From Amphibacillus jilinensis Y1 (GTDB taxonomy: Bacteria; Bacillota; Bacilli; Bacillales; Amphibacillaceae), in assembly GCF_000306965.1 (NCBI RefSeq), contig NZ_JH976440.1:85653-149652 (forward strand): a stretch of DNA of 64,000 bases. The letters are read 5' to 3'. The notes beneath the pieces are model-generated. The model saw only the letters and a list, made by a program, of their open reading frames with translations, did not search any database and was not told the origin of the DNA. A program made the position numbers and the translations under genes. This document shows positions 55,433-63,980 of this stretch, one piece after another (position 1 is the first letter of the stretch; each line of letters opens with the position of its first letter).

Positions 55433-56932
55433 TTATGTTCGCATCGCTTTGCTGACAACTTTATGATCTACCCAGAGATTTGAGCGCTCAATTAAGCTCG
55501 CAAGACTTAACAACAAATCTTCTCTTCCCTTTGATGCAACAAATTGAACACCAATCGGTAAGCCTTGACGACTGAGATGGGTCGGTACACTCATTGCCGG
55601 CTGACCGGTGAGATTGGCTAATTGAGTAAAAGGTGTATAAGTTAAGCTTGGCAAAAACATATCATAAACGAGCTGTTGCTGTTCAGTTGATGACAAATGA
55701 TCAACCTTTAGCAACTCTTTTACTTCAGATTCAGATGGCGTCAACTCCCCTATTTTCGGTGGTTCACTGGCATTGGTTGGCGTTAAGTAAAAGTCATACT
55801 GATCATGAAAGTCTACCATTTGAGCTGCGGCCTGATCCCAACCATTTAAGCTTTCACTATATGCTGCAGCAGAGATATTTTTCCCAGCTACATGTAGCAC
55901 CCACGTAAAAATATCAACATCATCTGGTGTTAGTAACCTTCCTGATTGGCGTTCCAGCTGCTCAATCACGCGATTGATCTCCCCACTATTCATGACGTAA
56001 TATTGCTTCATTAAATCAATGCCATTAACCGGCGCTTCCATTTCTTCGACCAAGTGACCTTGTTCTTCTAACCAGTTAACCATACGGTGAACAGCTTGTT
56101 TAGCGTCATCACTTACCGTTGTTCGAACAGGTGATGCTGTGGTATAAGCAATTCGATATTTTTGATCATAAGGTTTTTCGACAATGTCATGATAACGTCC
56201 CGGATATAGAGGCGTTTGAAAAGCAGCTTCTGGCTGAACGGTTTGTAGCAGGTCAAGAAACGTGGCACTATCACGAACAGAACGACTAAGGACAAAGTCA
56301 ATCGATGCGCCTTGCCACTGTCGGCCGACACCTGGCCCAACTGGTGTTCGACCACGTGTTGGTTTAAGACCCATTAATCCAGTAAAACCAGCTGGTATTC
56401 GAATCGATCCCCCTCCATCACTTGCTCCAGCAACAGGAACAACACCTGCAGCAACCATGGCGGCTGCACCTCCACTCGAGCCACCAGGTGAATAATCCGA
56501 ATGCCATGGATTCCTTGTAGCTCCATAGTAAGCAGGTTCCGTTATATTTTTCAAACCGAATTCTGGTGTGTTGGTATGACCTAAAAATAAACAGCCTTCC
56601 TTGCGCAGTTTTGCAACGAAATGCGAATCCTGCTTGGCTATATTTTGAATGAATAGCTTTGATCCCGAACTTAGGACCTCACCCTCAATCGTTTGTGAAA
56701 TGTCTTTTAATAACATTGGTACGCCATACAGAGCTTGTCCTCTATTTTCTAGTGAACTCGCCTCTTGATAAACTTTTTCTTGGCGTGTCCGTGTAACAGC
56801 ATTTAAAGTAGGATTGGTTTGTTCAAGTCGCGCAAAAGCCAGATCAAGCAATTCCTTCGGTGTCACTTGATTATCTCGGACTAATTCAGCTAATCCTACT
56901 GCATCATATTGAAGATAGGTTTCAATATCCAT
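55433..56932 (-). CDS. Amidase-signature family hydrolase
   Basis: A 499-residue amidase. The Ser-cisSer-Lys triad is visible: Lys in VPMLLKDIS, the glycine/serine segment [18 protein letters not shown], and the nucleophile serine in [20 protein letters not shown]. The family includes GatA and many amide or carbamate hydrolases. Without gatB and gatC neighbours and with the longer C-terminus, a GatA role is unlikely. The gene stands alone between repeat copies 14 and 15. GGGGAGG precedes the ATG at 56932. Substrate unknown. Confidence 0.88.
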   Translation of the reverse strand: MDIETYLQYDAVGLAELVRDNQVTPKELLDLAFARLEQTNPTLNAVTRTRQEKVYQEASSLENRGQALYGVPMLLKDISQTIEGEVLSSGSKLFIQNIAKQDSHFVAKLRKEGCLFLGHTNTPEFGLKNITEPAYYGATRNPWHSDYSPGGSSGGAAAMVAAGVVPVAGASDGGGSIRIPAGFTGLMGLKPTRGRTPVGPGVGRQWQGASIDFVLSRSVRDSATFLDLLQTVQPEAAFQTPLYPGRYHDIVEKPYDQKYRIAYTTASPVRTTVSDDAKQAVHRMVNWLEEQGHLVEEMEAPVNGIDLMKQYYVMNSGEINRVIEQLERQSGRLLTPDDVDIFTWVLHVAGKNISAAAYSESLNGWDQAAAQMVDFHDQYDFYLTPTNASEPPKIGELTPSESEVKELLKVDHLSSTEQQQLVYDMFLPSLTYTPFTQLANLTGQPAMSVPTHLSRQGLPIGVQFVASKGREDLLLSLASLIERSNLWVDHKVVSKAMRT

Positions 56933-57079
56933 GATTCAGCCTCCCCTGCATATTTTCCCCAGTATAACTCTGATTGGTTAAAATAGAAAAGCACATGCCA
57001 CCAATTGACATGTGCTAATCATCTAATTGTAAACAAATTGTCACAAACAGCCTGAAATTCCTCAGAATTTACTTATTTT

Positions 57080-57300
57080 TCTTTATAAAATGAAACTTCA
57101 GTCAGTGGGCGGAGAGCTACTGGAAGTAGACCATGTAGACGTGGGCACAGGACGTGGCGTCCTTAGTCTGTAACCCATCTTAAAGATTTGGCAGTTTTAG
57201 TCTACGAAGGCATTAGCGTTCGTTAGTTCCCACTTCAATAGATTTACCTCTGTTATCTATTTTGAGGTAGGTTTTTTACAGACGGTTATTCTGTGATGAA
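57080..57300 (+). repeat. Structured intergenic repeat, copy 15 (long form)
   Basis: AAAATGAAACTTCAGTCAGT, GGGCGGAGAGCTACTGGAAG, the insert CATGTAGACGTGGGCACAGG with ACGTGGCG and CTTAGTCTG, a second GCAGTTTTAGTCTACGAAGG, then GCGTTCGTTAGTTCCCAC, ATTTTGAGGTAGG and TTTTACAGACGGTTATTCTG. TGATGAA ends it. The right end overlaps the last codons and stop of the DinB gene. It fills the gap 56933-57285. Confidence 0.75.
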
Positions 57301-57750
57301 TTTTCTCAAATCCATAATCGCTTGGACATGCATGCCTTCATGGAAGATCGTCCGCACCAACACTTCTTCAATCGTTCGCATCCCCATCTCAATTGGTTCA
57401 AATACTTCATCTAAACGCGCTTGATAGCTATGCTTGATAAATGAAGATTGTGTTTTTAATAAATGCTTTAATTCTTCAAAGCTTGGTGTTTCTTCAGTAA
57501 AATCCTTTGGAGATGTACCAAAGCCAAACCATTGAGTGAAACGTTCAGGTACTGCCGTTCTTTCTTTTGTTAATGCTTCAATCCAAAGAAACTGATCTAA
57601 ATACACATGACCTAAGTTCCACCGTACATTATTATGAAAGCCTTGCGGTATTATATTTGCCTGTTGATTCGATAAGCCTTCCACAACTGCTAATAGATCA
57701 TGCCGATAAGACTCTAATTGATTGAACAGTACTTTTTGATGTTGTGTCAC
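57286..57750 (-). CDS. DinB/YfiT-fold protein
   Basis: A 154-residue four-helix protein of the DinB superfamily. Three histidines that could bind metal are in place: His in RWNLGHVYLD, and the pair in TIFHEGMHVQAIM. The family includes thiol-S-transferases (bacillithiol or glutathione) and damage-induced proteins of unknown role. The GTG at 57750, nine bases after GGAGG, is preferred to an ATG at 57756 only three bases away. The last codons (FITE and stop) are formed by the end of repeat copy 15, so the repeat supplied the gene's end or was trimmed to it. Confidence 0.8.
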   Translation of the reverse strand: MTQHQKVLFNQLESYRHDLLAVVEGLSNQQANIIPQGFHNNVRWNLGHVYLDQFLWIEALTKERTAVPERFTQWFGFGTSPKDFTEETPSFEELKHLLKTQSSFIKHSYQARLDEVFEPIEMGMRTIEEVLVRTIFHEGMHVQAIMDLRKFITE

Positions 57751-57843
57751 TGACATCCGCCTCCAGAATATAGATGTCTTTACCATACTATTTTCAACTA
57801 TGATTGTATAGCTTTTTGACAGAGTTGTGACAAATTAATCTAG

Positions 57844-58623
57844 CTAAGATGATGCTAAACGTAACATATCGTTAACAAGAGGAAGTACTACAGAAGCGTG
57901 CCCTTCACCTGCAAATTGTTTAAAAAAGCTTTTTATACCTATTTTGTCTTGTAATCGTTCAGCCAATGCAACAGCGTGATCCACCATCCCACTTGGATGC
58001 TCTCGCTCCCGTTCGCCCACTGTTATTAAAAGTCGCTCACCTCGCCCTTGAAATCGTTGCTGATAGTCTGCTAGTAATGTTTGATTCCAATGAATCGACG
58101 GGCTCCCAGCGGCAAAATAACTGAAGGTACTTGACATCGACAGCAAGGCGTATAATGTAAATAATCCACCTAAAGAGTGCCCGAAGAGCGTTTGACGTTT
58201 TAAATTAATAAAGCATCTTTCTTGAATAGTTGGTTTTAACTCCTGTTCAATAAATTCTAAGAATAAGCGTGCTCCTCCTTGTTTCGGCCACGGTGATCCA
58301 TCAGGACGATTAGCCATAAACTGATTATGCTCAGTTAATGTGTAATCATAAAACCTTTGGTCTGAGAACGGTTGATCAGTTTGATAACCAATCCCTACAA
58401 CTACGATCGGGCAGACACCTGTCTTATCAGGTTTTCTTGATTGAACGTTTACAGCCTCCACGACGGTGCCAAAAAATGCATTACCGTCTAATACATACAA
58501 GACCGGATACCCGTCTTCAGGTGGTTCACTCGTGGGAACCGAGATAAATACTTGATAGTTTTCCTTCGTTTGTGATCTTAAAGTAAACTGCTTTGTATGT
58601 GGTATCGTATAACTATCTTCCAT
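57844..58623 (-). CDS. ybbA: Siderophore esterase, BesA/YbbA-like alpha/beta hydrolase
   Basis: A 259-residue cytoplasmic hydrolase of the esterase D / Fes-like family. Nucleophile serine in LFGHSLGGLFTLYAL, YPVLYVLDGNAFFGT at an early strand, and the C-terminal histidine in FAGEGHASVV complete the triad. B. subtilis YbbA and BesA open trilactone siderophores after import to free iron. Position at the end of the feu-like operon is the same as in B. subtilis. The ATG at 58623 lies eight bases after GGAGG; a GTG at 58638 covers it. The gap to the permease stop is 18 bases. Confidence 0.88.
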   Translation of the reverse strand: MEDSYTIPHTKQFTLRSQTKENYQVFISVPTSEPPEDGYPVLYVLDGNAFFGTVVEAVNVQSRKPDKTGVCPIVVVGIGYQTDQPFSDQRFYDYTLTEHNQFMANRPDGSPWPKQGGARLFLEFIEQELKPTIQERCFINLKRQTLFGHSLGGLFTLYALLSMSSTFSYFAAGSPSIHWNQTLLADYQQRFQGRGERLLITVGEREREHPSGMVDHAVALAERLQDKIGIKSFFKQFAGEGHASVVLPLVNDMLRLASS

Positions 58624-58641
58624 GAACCTCACCTCCACGAT

Positions 58642-59670
58642 CTAAGCTTTGTTAAAGCTTGTCAATAATAAATACATAAAAAATGGGACGCCAATAATTG
58701 ATATAACAGTACCAACAGGAAGCTCAACCGGAGCAAAAATAACTTTAGCGATTAAATCTGCTGATACAACTAACAGCATGCCAATTAATCCACTGGCTGG
58801 CAAACTGTATCGATGATGGCGACCTATTAATTGGCGACTAATATGTGGTGCAATTAAGCCAACAAATACTAAACTACCAGAAATCGAAACTGAAGCACTA
58901 ATGACACCAATACTACTTAACAGTAAGATGATTTTTTCTTTTTCCACTGCGACACCTAATCCAATTGCCTTTTCTTCACCTAACTGAAGCAAATCCAGTA
59001 CAGTGGCCTTTAAAAAAATAAGCGGAACAAAGCAAATAAGCCATGGCAGGATCATTACAATATTGAGCCAATTGGCATTGGACACACTTCCACGAATCCA
59101 AATAGTGGCCATTTCAAAATCTTGTGGCGCCATTTTTAATGACACAAACAAGATCAGCGCACTGAGCCCAGCGCTAATTGCAATACCAACTAAAATTAAC
59201 CGTTGCGGATCAAGTTGACCTTGCTTTCTAGAAAAAAAGTAAATAAACAGTGCTGTAAACAAACCACCCACCCATCCGAATAGTGGCATCATGATAGCTC
59301 CAGACCAACCGATATCTGTTAATTGGCCCTGAAAGAAAAACATAAATAGAATGATTGCTGCGCTTGCTCCTGTATTAATCCCTAAAATGCCCGGATCTGC
59401 TATTTCATTTCTTGTAATGCCTTGAAGGACGTTACCACTAATACCCAGACCAAAACCTACAAGGATCGCTACGACGATTCGAGGCAAACGAAAGTCAAAG
59501 ACAACCAATTGAAAGGCTGGATCATCTTCCAACCCCAAAAGGGTAGTGACCACTTCTTTTACCGAGATTTGAAAACTACCTTGTGTTAAACTGATAAATA
59601 CGATCATTATCAACAACAAAAAACTTATTAAACATGTTAACCAAAATCTGTTATGCTTTCGACTAGACAC
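58642..59670 (-). CDS. feuC: Iron-siderophore ABC permease, FecCD family (FeuC-like)
   Basis: A 342-residue FecCD permease with nine or ten helices. Hallmarks: RLPRIVVAILVGFGLGISGN, DPGILGINTGA, LGEEKAIGLGVAVEKEK and FVGLIAPHISRQLIGRHHR. It forms a heterodimer with the permease before it, whose gene it overlaps by eight bases. The GTG at 59670 follows GGGGAGG. No ATPase gene is in the cluster, as in B. subtilis feuABC, where YusV serves; the same is likely here. Confidence 0.92.
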   Translation of the reverse strand: MSSRKHNRFWLTCLISFLLLIMIVFISLTQGSFQISVKEVVTTLLGLEDDPAFQLVVFDFRLPRIVVAILVGFGLGISGNVLQGITRNEIADPGILGINTGASAAIILFMFFFQGQLTDIGWSGAIMMPLFGWVGGLFTALFIYFFSRKQGQLDPQRLILVGIAISAGLSALILFVSLKMAPQDFEMATIWIRGSVSNANWLNIVMILPWLICFVPLIFLKATVLDLLQLGEEKAIGLGVAVEKEKIILLLSSIGVISASVSISGSLVFVGLIAPHISRQLIGRHHRYSLPASGLIGMLLVVSADLIAKVIFAPVELPVGTVISIIGVPFFMYLLLTSFNKA

Positions 59671-60670
59671 TTGCTTTTCCTCCCCGTGTTCGAATTAAGT
59701 AGAGGAAAAAAGGCACACCGATTAATGATGTGACGACACTAATTGGGGTTTCAAACGGGTAATTTATAAAACGGCTTAACAGATCAGATAGGGTCAAGAA
59801 TATTGCTCCAATCATACCGGCACAAGGGATAATCCAGCGATAATCGCTACCAACTAAAAAACGGGTTAGATGCGGAATAATTAAGCCAATAAATGCAATG
59901 TGACCAACTAACGCAACAGAAATACCTGTTAATATAATAACAGCTACCATAGCAAGCCATTTTATATACTTTGTCTTTTGCCCTAAGCCAACAGCAACCT
60001 CTTCTCCTAATGATAGAATGGTAATTCCATTGGAAAGCACCAGAGTTAAACCAATCCCAATCACCCCAAAAGGAATAGCCCATTTTATTAAGGAGGGATC
60101 CAGTTGATGCAACCGCGCATTATACCAAAAACTAATATCTTGTGAAATATGAGAGTAAGTAGCAAGTCCTGCAGAGATGCTACTTAAAAATGTCCCTACA
60201 ACTGTCCCCATAATCGCTAATTGAACCGGAGAAAAGCCATTAAGCAGGCGTGAAGCCATCCCAATAACAAGTAAGACAGATAACGCTGAGCCAACTAATG
60301 AGTAACCGATCATCTGAAGCGAGGAGGCTTGTGGAACGAAGATCATTGCTAAAGTAATTGCAAACACTGACCCATCTGAGACCGCCATAATCGAAGGGGA
60401 GGCAAGGTAATTTCTTGTCACCCCCTGCATAATAGCACCAGATATAGCTAAAAATCCACCGATCAACAATGATCCTATTGCTCTAGGCATCCGCGAATGC
60501 CAAATAATCTGATGATCAACATTTTCTGCATCAAATGCAAAAAATGCTTGTTCGACCGTGGTTAAACTGATGTCTTTCGCACCATAGATAATAGATAAAA
60601 GGGTTACCATGATCATAATTATTGGTGAGATCATAAGAATTAGCATAGGAATGGTACGTTTTTTTTTCAT
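59663..60670 (-). CDS. feuB: Iron-siderophore ABC permease, FecCD family (FeuB-like)
   Basis: A 335-residue FecCD permease: SRMPRAIGSLLIGGFLAISG, GVTRNYLASPSIMAVSDGSV, LGEEVAVGLGQKTKYIK and FIGLIIPHLTRFLVGSDYR. It is the second gene of the uptake set after the binding lipoprotein, but a gap of 532 bases with an IS-like end and repeat copy 16 separates them, which is unusual for this operon. The start is ATG at 60670 after GAGG; a TTG at 60679 touches that site. Confidence 0.9.
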   Translation of the reverse strand: MKKKRTIPMLILMISPIIMIMVTLLSIIYGAKDISLTTVEQAFFAFDAENVDHQIIWHSRMPRAIGSLLIGGFLAISGAIMQGVTRNYLASPSIMAVSDGSVFAITLAMIFVPQASSLQMIGYSLVGSALSVLLVIGMASRLLNGFSPVQLAIMGTVVGTFLSSISAGLATYSHISQDISFWYNARLHQLDPSLIKWAIPFGVIGIGLTLVLSNGITILSLGEEVAVGLGQKTKYIKWLAMVAVIILTGISVALVGHIAFIGLIIPHLTRFLVGSDYRWIIPCAGMIGAIFLTLSDLLSRFINYPFETPISVVTSLIGVPFFLYLIRTRGGKASV

Positions 60671-60857
60671 ACTACTCAACCTCGTATAGTCTGTTTAGGC
60701 TTGTTTTCAGCCCATCAATTTTTACTCATTTTTCTGAATGACAGCCTTGCTAAAACCGTGACCTTCCCCTTTTGTCAAGCGCTTTCCACAGGCAGGGCTT
60801 GAGCTTCCTCGCTGGCAAGTCCATCTCACTGTGAGGTCTCAATTTAAAGCATGGCTA

Positions 60858-60890
60858 TTTTGAACTGTCCCCCATTTATTGGACACTGCC
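60858..60890. mobile_element. Solitary IS3/IS150-like end, remnant
   Basis: TGAACTGTCCCCCATTTATT followed by GGACACTGCC resembles the terminal inverted repeat of IS3-family (IS150 group) elements. No transposase is nearby. It is flanked by an inverted pair, ATGGCTATTTT and AAAATAGCAT, so it may also be a short non-autonomous element of about 55 bp. Confidence 0.4.
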
Positions 60891-60919
60891 ATAAAAAATA
60901 GCATAGGTCAATGAAGTAT

Positions 60920-61095
60920 AAACGAACCTTCAATCAGTAGAGGACGTAGGTCATGCAGACATTGCCACAGGACGTGGCGGTTTTAGTCTGCGATCTTACC
61001 CTCCTACTGATTGGGCTTTTAGTGAATCAGAACATTGGTGCCCATTAGCTCCCTATTTTGAGGTGAGCGACTTATGGACGGTAATCTCGCTAAGT
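60920..61095 (+). repeat. Structured intergenic repeat, copy 16 (long form)
   Basis: TATAAACGAACCTTCAATCA, GTAGAGG, then the insert GTCATGCAGACATTGCCACA with GGACGTGGCGG and TTAGTCTGCGATCTT. The left stem closes with CCTCCTACTGATTG: its CAATCAGTAG/CTACTGATTG arms are changed together from the usual CAATCAGTGG/CCACTGATTG. TTAGTGAATCAGAACATTGG and a shortened second hairpin follow. Confidence 0.8.
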
Positions 61096-61202
61096 AGCTT
61101 CTCAAACTCTTTCTTTAGAATAGTTCCGTTTTGCTTTAAAACAAATGAAATCTTGACTATCATTCATTATCTCTTAACATCATACTATAGATCTTGTCTC
61201 AT

Positions 61203-62201
61203 TTAATTTCCAATTATTTTTTCATTAATAACATCTAGAAACGTTATTCGACTATAAGCTGTTCCACCTTCGAGAAGTGGATCAACAGTATTTAAATAAA
61301 CCCGATCATTTTTTACTGCTTCAATACTTTGCCAAATCGGGTTGTTTTCTAACTCTTCAATCACATCTGGCTGATCTTGATTTTCACTTTCTTCCATTTG
61401 CACAAATAAGTAATCAGGGTTAAGATCACTAAACATCTCTAGTGAGATCACTTCTTGGGCTTCCGCAGCTTGTACGACTTCAGGCGCTTCAAGACCAAGA
61501 TCACCATATAATAGATCGTTAAAATAAACATCCTCTGGATAAATCATAATATTTCCATTACGAATCCGCACCATTACAATGACTTCTTCATTCAATTTAT
61601 CAACTATATTGGCTTTGACATTTTCTAAATCTTGATCATAATTTTCTAATATAGAGTCTGCTTCGCTTGTTTTACCCGTTATCTCTGCCAGTAATTTTAA
61701 GTTTTCTTGCCAATTTGAAGCAATATGAGAAACTGGAATCGTTGTTGTCACTTTGTCTAAGTCTGTTGCTACATCTTCTGGGAATTTAGCAGTACTTAGA
61801 ATTAAATCAGGATCAAGTTGTAAAATGGTCTCAACATTTGGTTGTTGTTTTTCCCCGATAGCTTCAGCATTTGTCGTGATTGACTGGTACAAGTCAGGAA
61901 ATTCTCCACCTACCGTAATCGCACCTGTCGGCTCGATACCAAGTAATAAGGCATCTTCCATTGCCTCCATACTTCCTGTAATAATCAGGTTCTCCGCCAA
62001 ACCATCAACAGGGTATCTTTCTCCTAAATAAGTCACTTCCGTTAATGTTTCTTCAACTTGATCATCATCTTCTGCTATAGCCGCTTGCTCCGGATCAGCT
62101 GTAACCTCCACATCCTCTACTTGGTCTTGGTCTCCACATGCAACCAATATTGCAAAAATAAAAGCCCATAGGCTAAATTTAATTACCCTTTTTTTCATCA
62201 T
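61203..62201 (-). CDS. feuA: Iron-siderophore-binding lipoprotein (FeuA-like)
   Basis: A 332-residue lipoprotein with lipobox FAILVAC and an acidic linker. The class III binding fold (two lobes joined by a long helix) shows ENLIITGSMEAMEDALLLGI, NVETILQLDPDLILSTAKF and PDYLFVQMEESENQ. FeuA of B. subtilis binds ferric bacillibactin and enterobactin. The Fur-controlled promoter lies just upstream and the Btr-like regulator precedes it, as in B. subtilis. GGAAAGGAAG precedes the ATG at 62201. Confidence 0.92.
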   Translation of the reverse strand: MMKKRVIKFSLWAFIFAILVACGDQDQVEDVEVTADPEQAAIAEDDDQVEETLTEVTYLGERYPVDGLAENLIITGSMEAMEDALLLGIEPTGAITVGGEFPDLYQSITTNAEAIGEKQQPNVETILQLDPDLILSTAKFPEDVATDLDKVTTTIPVSHIASNWQENLKLLAEITGKTSEADSILENYDQDLENVKANIVDKLNEEVIVMVRIRNGNIMIYPEDVYFNDLLYGDLGLEAPEVVQAAEAQEVISLEMFSDLNPDYLFVQMEESENQDQPDVIEELENNPIWQSIEAVKNDRVYLNTVDPLLEGGTAYSRITFLDVINEKIIGN

Positions 62202-62219
62202 GATTTACTTCCTTTCCAC

Positions 62220-62248
62220 TTATAATTGATATTGATTCTCATTTTCAA
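62220..62248 (-). promoter_or_regulatory. Promoter with Fur box for the feu-like operon
   Basis: On the minus strand TTGAAA (62248-62243), a 17-bp spacer and TTATAA (62225-62220). GATATTGATTCTCATTTTC at 62228-62246 agrees with the Fur consensus at 16 of 19 positions and fills the spacer, the same layout as before the heme monooxygenase gene. Sequence 62249-62290 should contain the Btr site. Confidence 0.8.
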
Positions 62249-62293
62249 TGATAAAGATCATCCGACATCACGTCCATGTAGAATTTGAGGTTT

Positions 62294-63907
62294 TTATTTT
62301 GACAAACCCCCGAATTTTTCTGTAAATTTTGCTAAAACACGTTGATAGGCATAAGCTGAACACTCACGCCAAGGATCGGAAGCAATATGAAAAATTTGTT
62401 GATAGCGCACAGCTTTGAGACCCTGCCACACTATTGTCCCTTCCATAGCTGTCCACTGTGTAAGTGTTTCTGTTTCTTGACAAATATTTAATAAGATCCA
62501 ATCTGGATTTAAGTTTGATAGCTTTTCTAAAGAAAGCGGTTGTTGATTTGCAATTGGTAACGCCATAACCGTTTGACATGATAGTTGATCAAAGATAAGC
62601 TCACGCATAGTTGTCGAATAATCTAAATACAAGGTGCCTTTATAAAATCGCAAGGGCAAAAAGCGACTTCGTTTCACATCATTAGACAATACCTTTTGGC
62701 TATGGCAAAGGTCGTCTTGATAGCGAATTAACCAATCACTATATTCTTGTTCTTCACCTAAGTATTGTGCAATTACCCTTACTTGGTCTATACAGGATAG
62801 CGATTGATCATAAAAGAATACAGGGGCAATAGCTAATAATTGATCAACTTCTTCTTGTGCTTGTCCACTTTTACATATGATCAAGTCTGGTTTACTCGCT
62901 TTTAACAGTTGTAGGTTATGCCACCTATCTTTATTAATCTGAAATGCACTTAAATGGACGGGAATATCGTAACGGTATTTTTGATAATAGTATGCTGTCC
63001 ACTTTGGATGAATCGGAGCTGCATATGGAAAAATATTTAACGCCAACAAGTGTCCCGTTGAAGATAAGTCATAAGCAGCAATTTTTCGTTTTCTTTGCTT
63101 GCGATATAAAGAAGGAGACACCCCAACGATTTGCTTGAATTTTTTACTCAAATAAAACTCATCGGAGTAGCCGACTTGGTTAGCAATTGAGCGTAATTTG
63201 TCTTCTGTCTGAATTAACAATTGTTTCGTTTTATTGGTCTTTTTCCTTGCTATATAGTCACTCACATTCTGTCCATAAACCTTTTTAAACATCTCGGCAA
63301 AATAGACTTGACTTAATCCAGTCTTTTTTGCTAAATAGGCCATAGAAAGCGGTTGATCAAAATACGAATCAATGTAATGCTTAGTATCGGCTAGCAATTG
63401 CTCGGTTCGTTGATTTTCTAATGACTGCTCTTGATCAATACACAATACGATGATTTGTTCAAACGCTAATCGCTTTTTAAATTGATCAACTGAACGCTCG
63501 TGATTAGAAAGTGTGACTAGCTGATCGATCCGTTTTAATACTTTCTGTGGATCGGCTAAATAATAACTACCTTGTAGTGGAAAGTCTTGATATGAAAGGA
63601 AATGCTCTGATTGATCGAGATTAATGATCTGAAAACTTATTTTTGTATAATTAAACGCATCATCGTCAACTGACGTCAATTGATAAACTTGGCTCGGATG
63701 AATAAAGCAAATACCCTCAGTAGTTAAATGGACCTCCTGGTTGTCAATTTGAACCAATGCCTTTCCACTTCTAATCATTATAAATTGATATTGTGTCGCT
63801 AACCGGTGGGCGAGAGTACCTGCTTGCTTTTGTTCAATATCATGTAATACAAAACCGACGCCACCCCAATTAAAATCGTGTTTTGGAAACTGTTTACTAT
63901 TGATCAT
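62294..63907 (-). CDS. btr: Btr-like regulator: AraC DNA-binding plus siderophore-binding domain
   Basis: A 537-residue regulator with three parts: an N-terminal cupin (about 1-130), two AraC helix-turn-helix units (about 170-275, with NQVGYSDEFYLSKKFKQIVG), and a C-terminal class III binding-protein domain (about 280-537, with KPDLICKSGQAQEEVDQLL-type and LSNLNPDWILLNI segments) related to FeuA. B. subtilis Btr has this plan, senses ferric bacillibactin with its binding domain and activates feuABC-ybbA. Location just upstream of the feuA-like gene is the same. Its own promoter region has a Fur box in a long palindrome. Confidence 0.9.
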   Translation of the reverse strand: MINSKQFPKHDFNWGGVGFVLHDIEQKQAGTLAHRLATQYQFIMIRSGKALVQIDNQEVHLTTEGICFIHPSQVYQLTSVDDDAFNYTKISFQIINLDQSEHFLSYQDFPLQGSYYLADPQKVLKRIDQLVTLSNHERSVDQFKKRLAFEQIIVLCIDQEQSLENQRTEQLLADTKHYIDSYFDQPLSMAYLAKKTGLSQVYFAEMFKKVYGQNVSDYIARKKTNKTKQLLIQTEDKLRSIANQVGYSDEFYLSKKFKQIVGVSPSLYRKQRKRKIAAYDLSSTGHLLALNIFPYAAPIHPKWTAYYYQKYRYDIPVHLSAFQINKDRWHNLQLLKASKPDLIICKSGQAQEEVDQLLAIAPVFFYDQSLSCIDQVRVIAQYLGEEQEYSDWLIRYQDDLCHSQKVLSNDVKRSRFLPLRFYKGTLYLDYSTTMRELIFDQLSCQTVMALPIANQQPLSLEKLSNLNPDWILLNICQETETLTQWTAMEGTIVWQGLKAVRYQQIFHIASDPWRECSAYAYQRVLAKFTEKFGGLSK

Positions 63908-63927
63908 TATTATGTTCCTTTCCTTCT

Positions 63928-63980
63928 TTTCCTTCCATTATAATTGATATTGAATATCATTATCAATTATAATGGAAGGA
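63928..63980. promoter_or_regulatory. Long palindrome with Fur box upstream of btr
   Basis: Perfect 21-bp inverted arms (63928-63948 and 63960-63980) surround an 11-bp centre. GATATTGAATATCATTATC at 63945-63963 matches the Fur consensus at 17 of 19 positions. Both ends carry a GGAAGGAA ribosome-site-like sequence, one on each strand, which points to divergent genes: btr to the left and an unseen one beyond the right edge. Confidence 0.8.

Noticed and set aside
60765-60785. cre-like TGTCAAGCGCTTTCC between feuA and feuB
   Set aside because: It matches only about 10 of 14 consensus positions and does not suit an iron operon.
1173-61095. CRISPR array
   Set aside because: The repeats are long, far apart, imperfect and lack uniform spacers; no cas genes are present.
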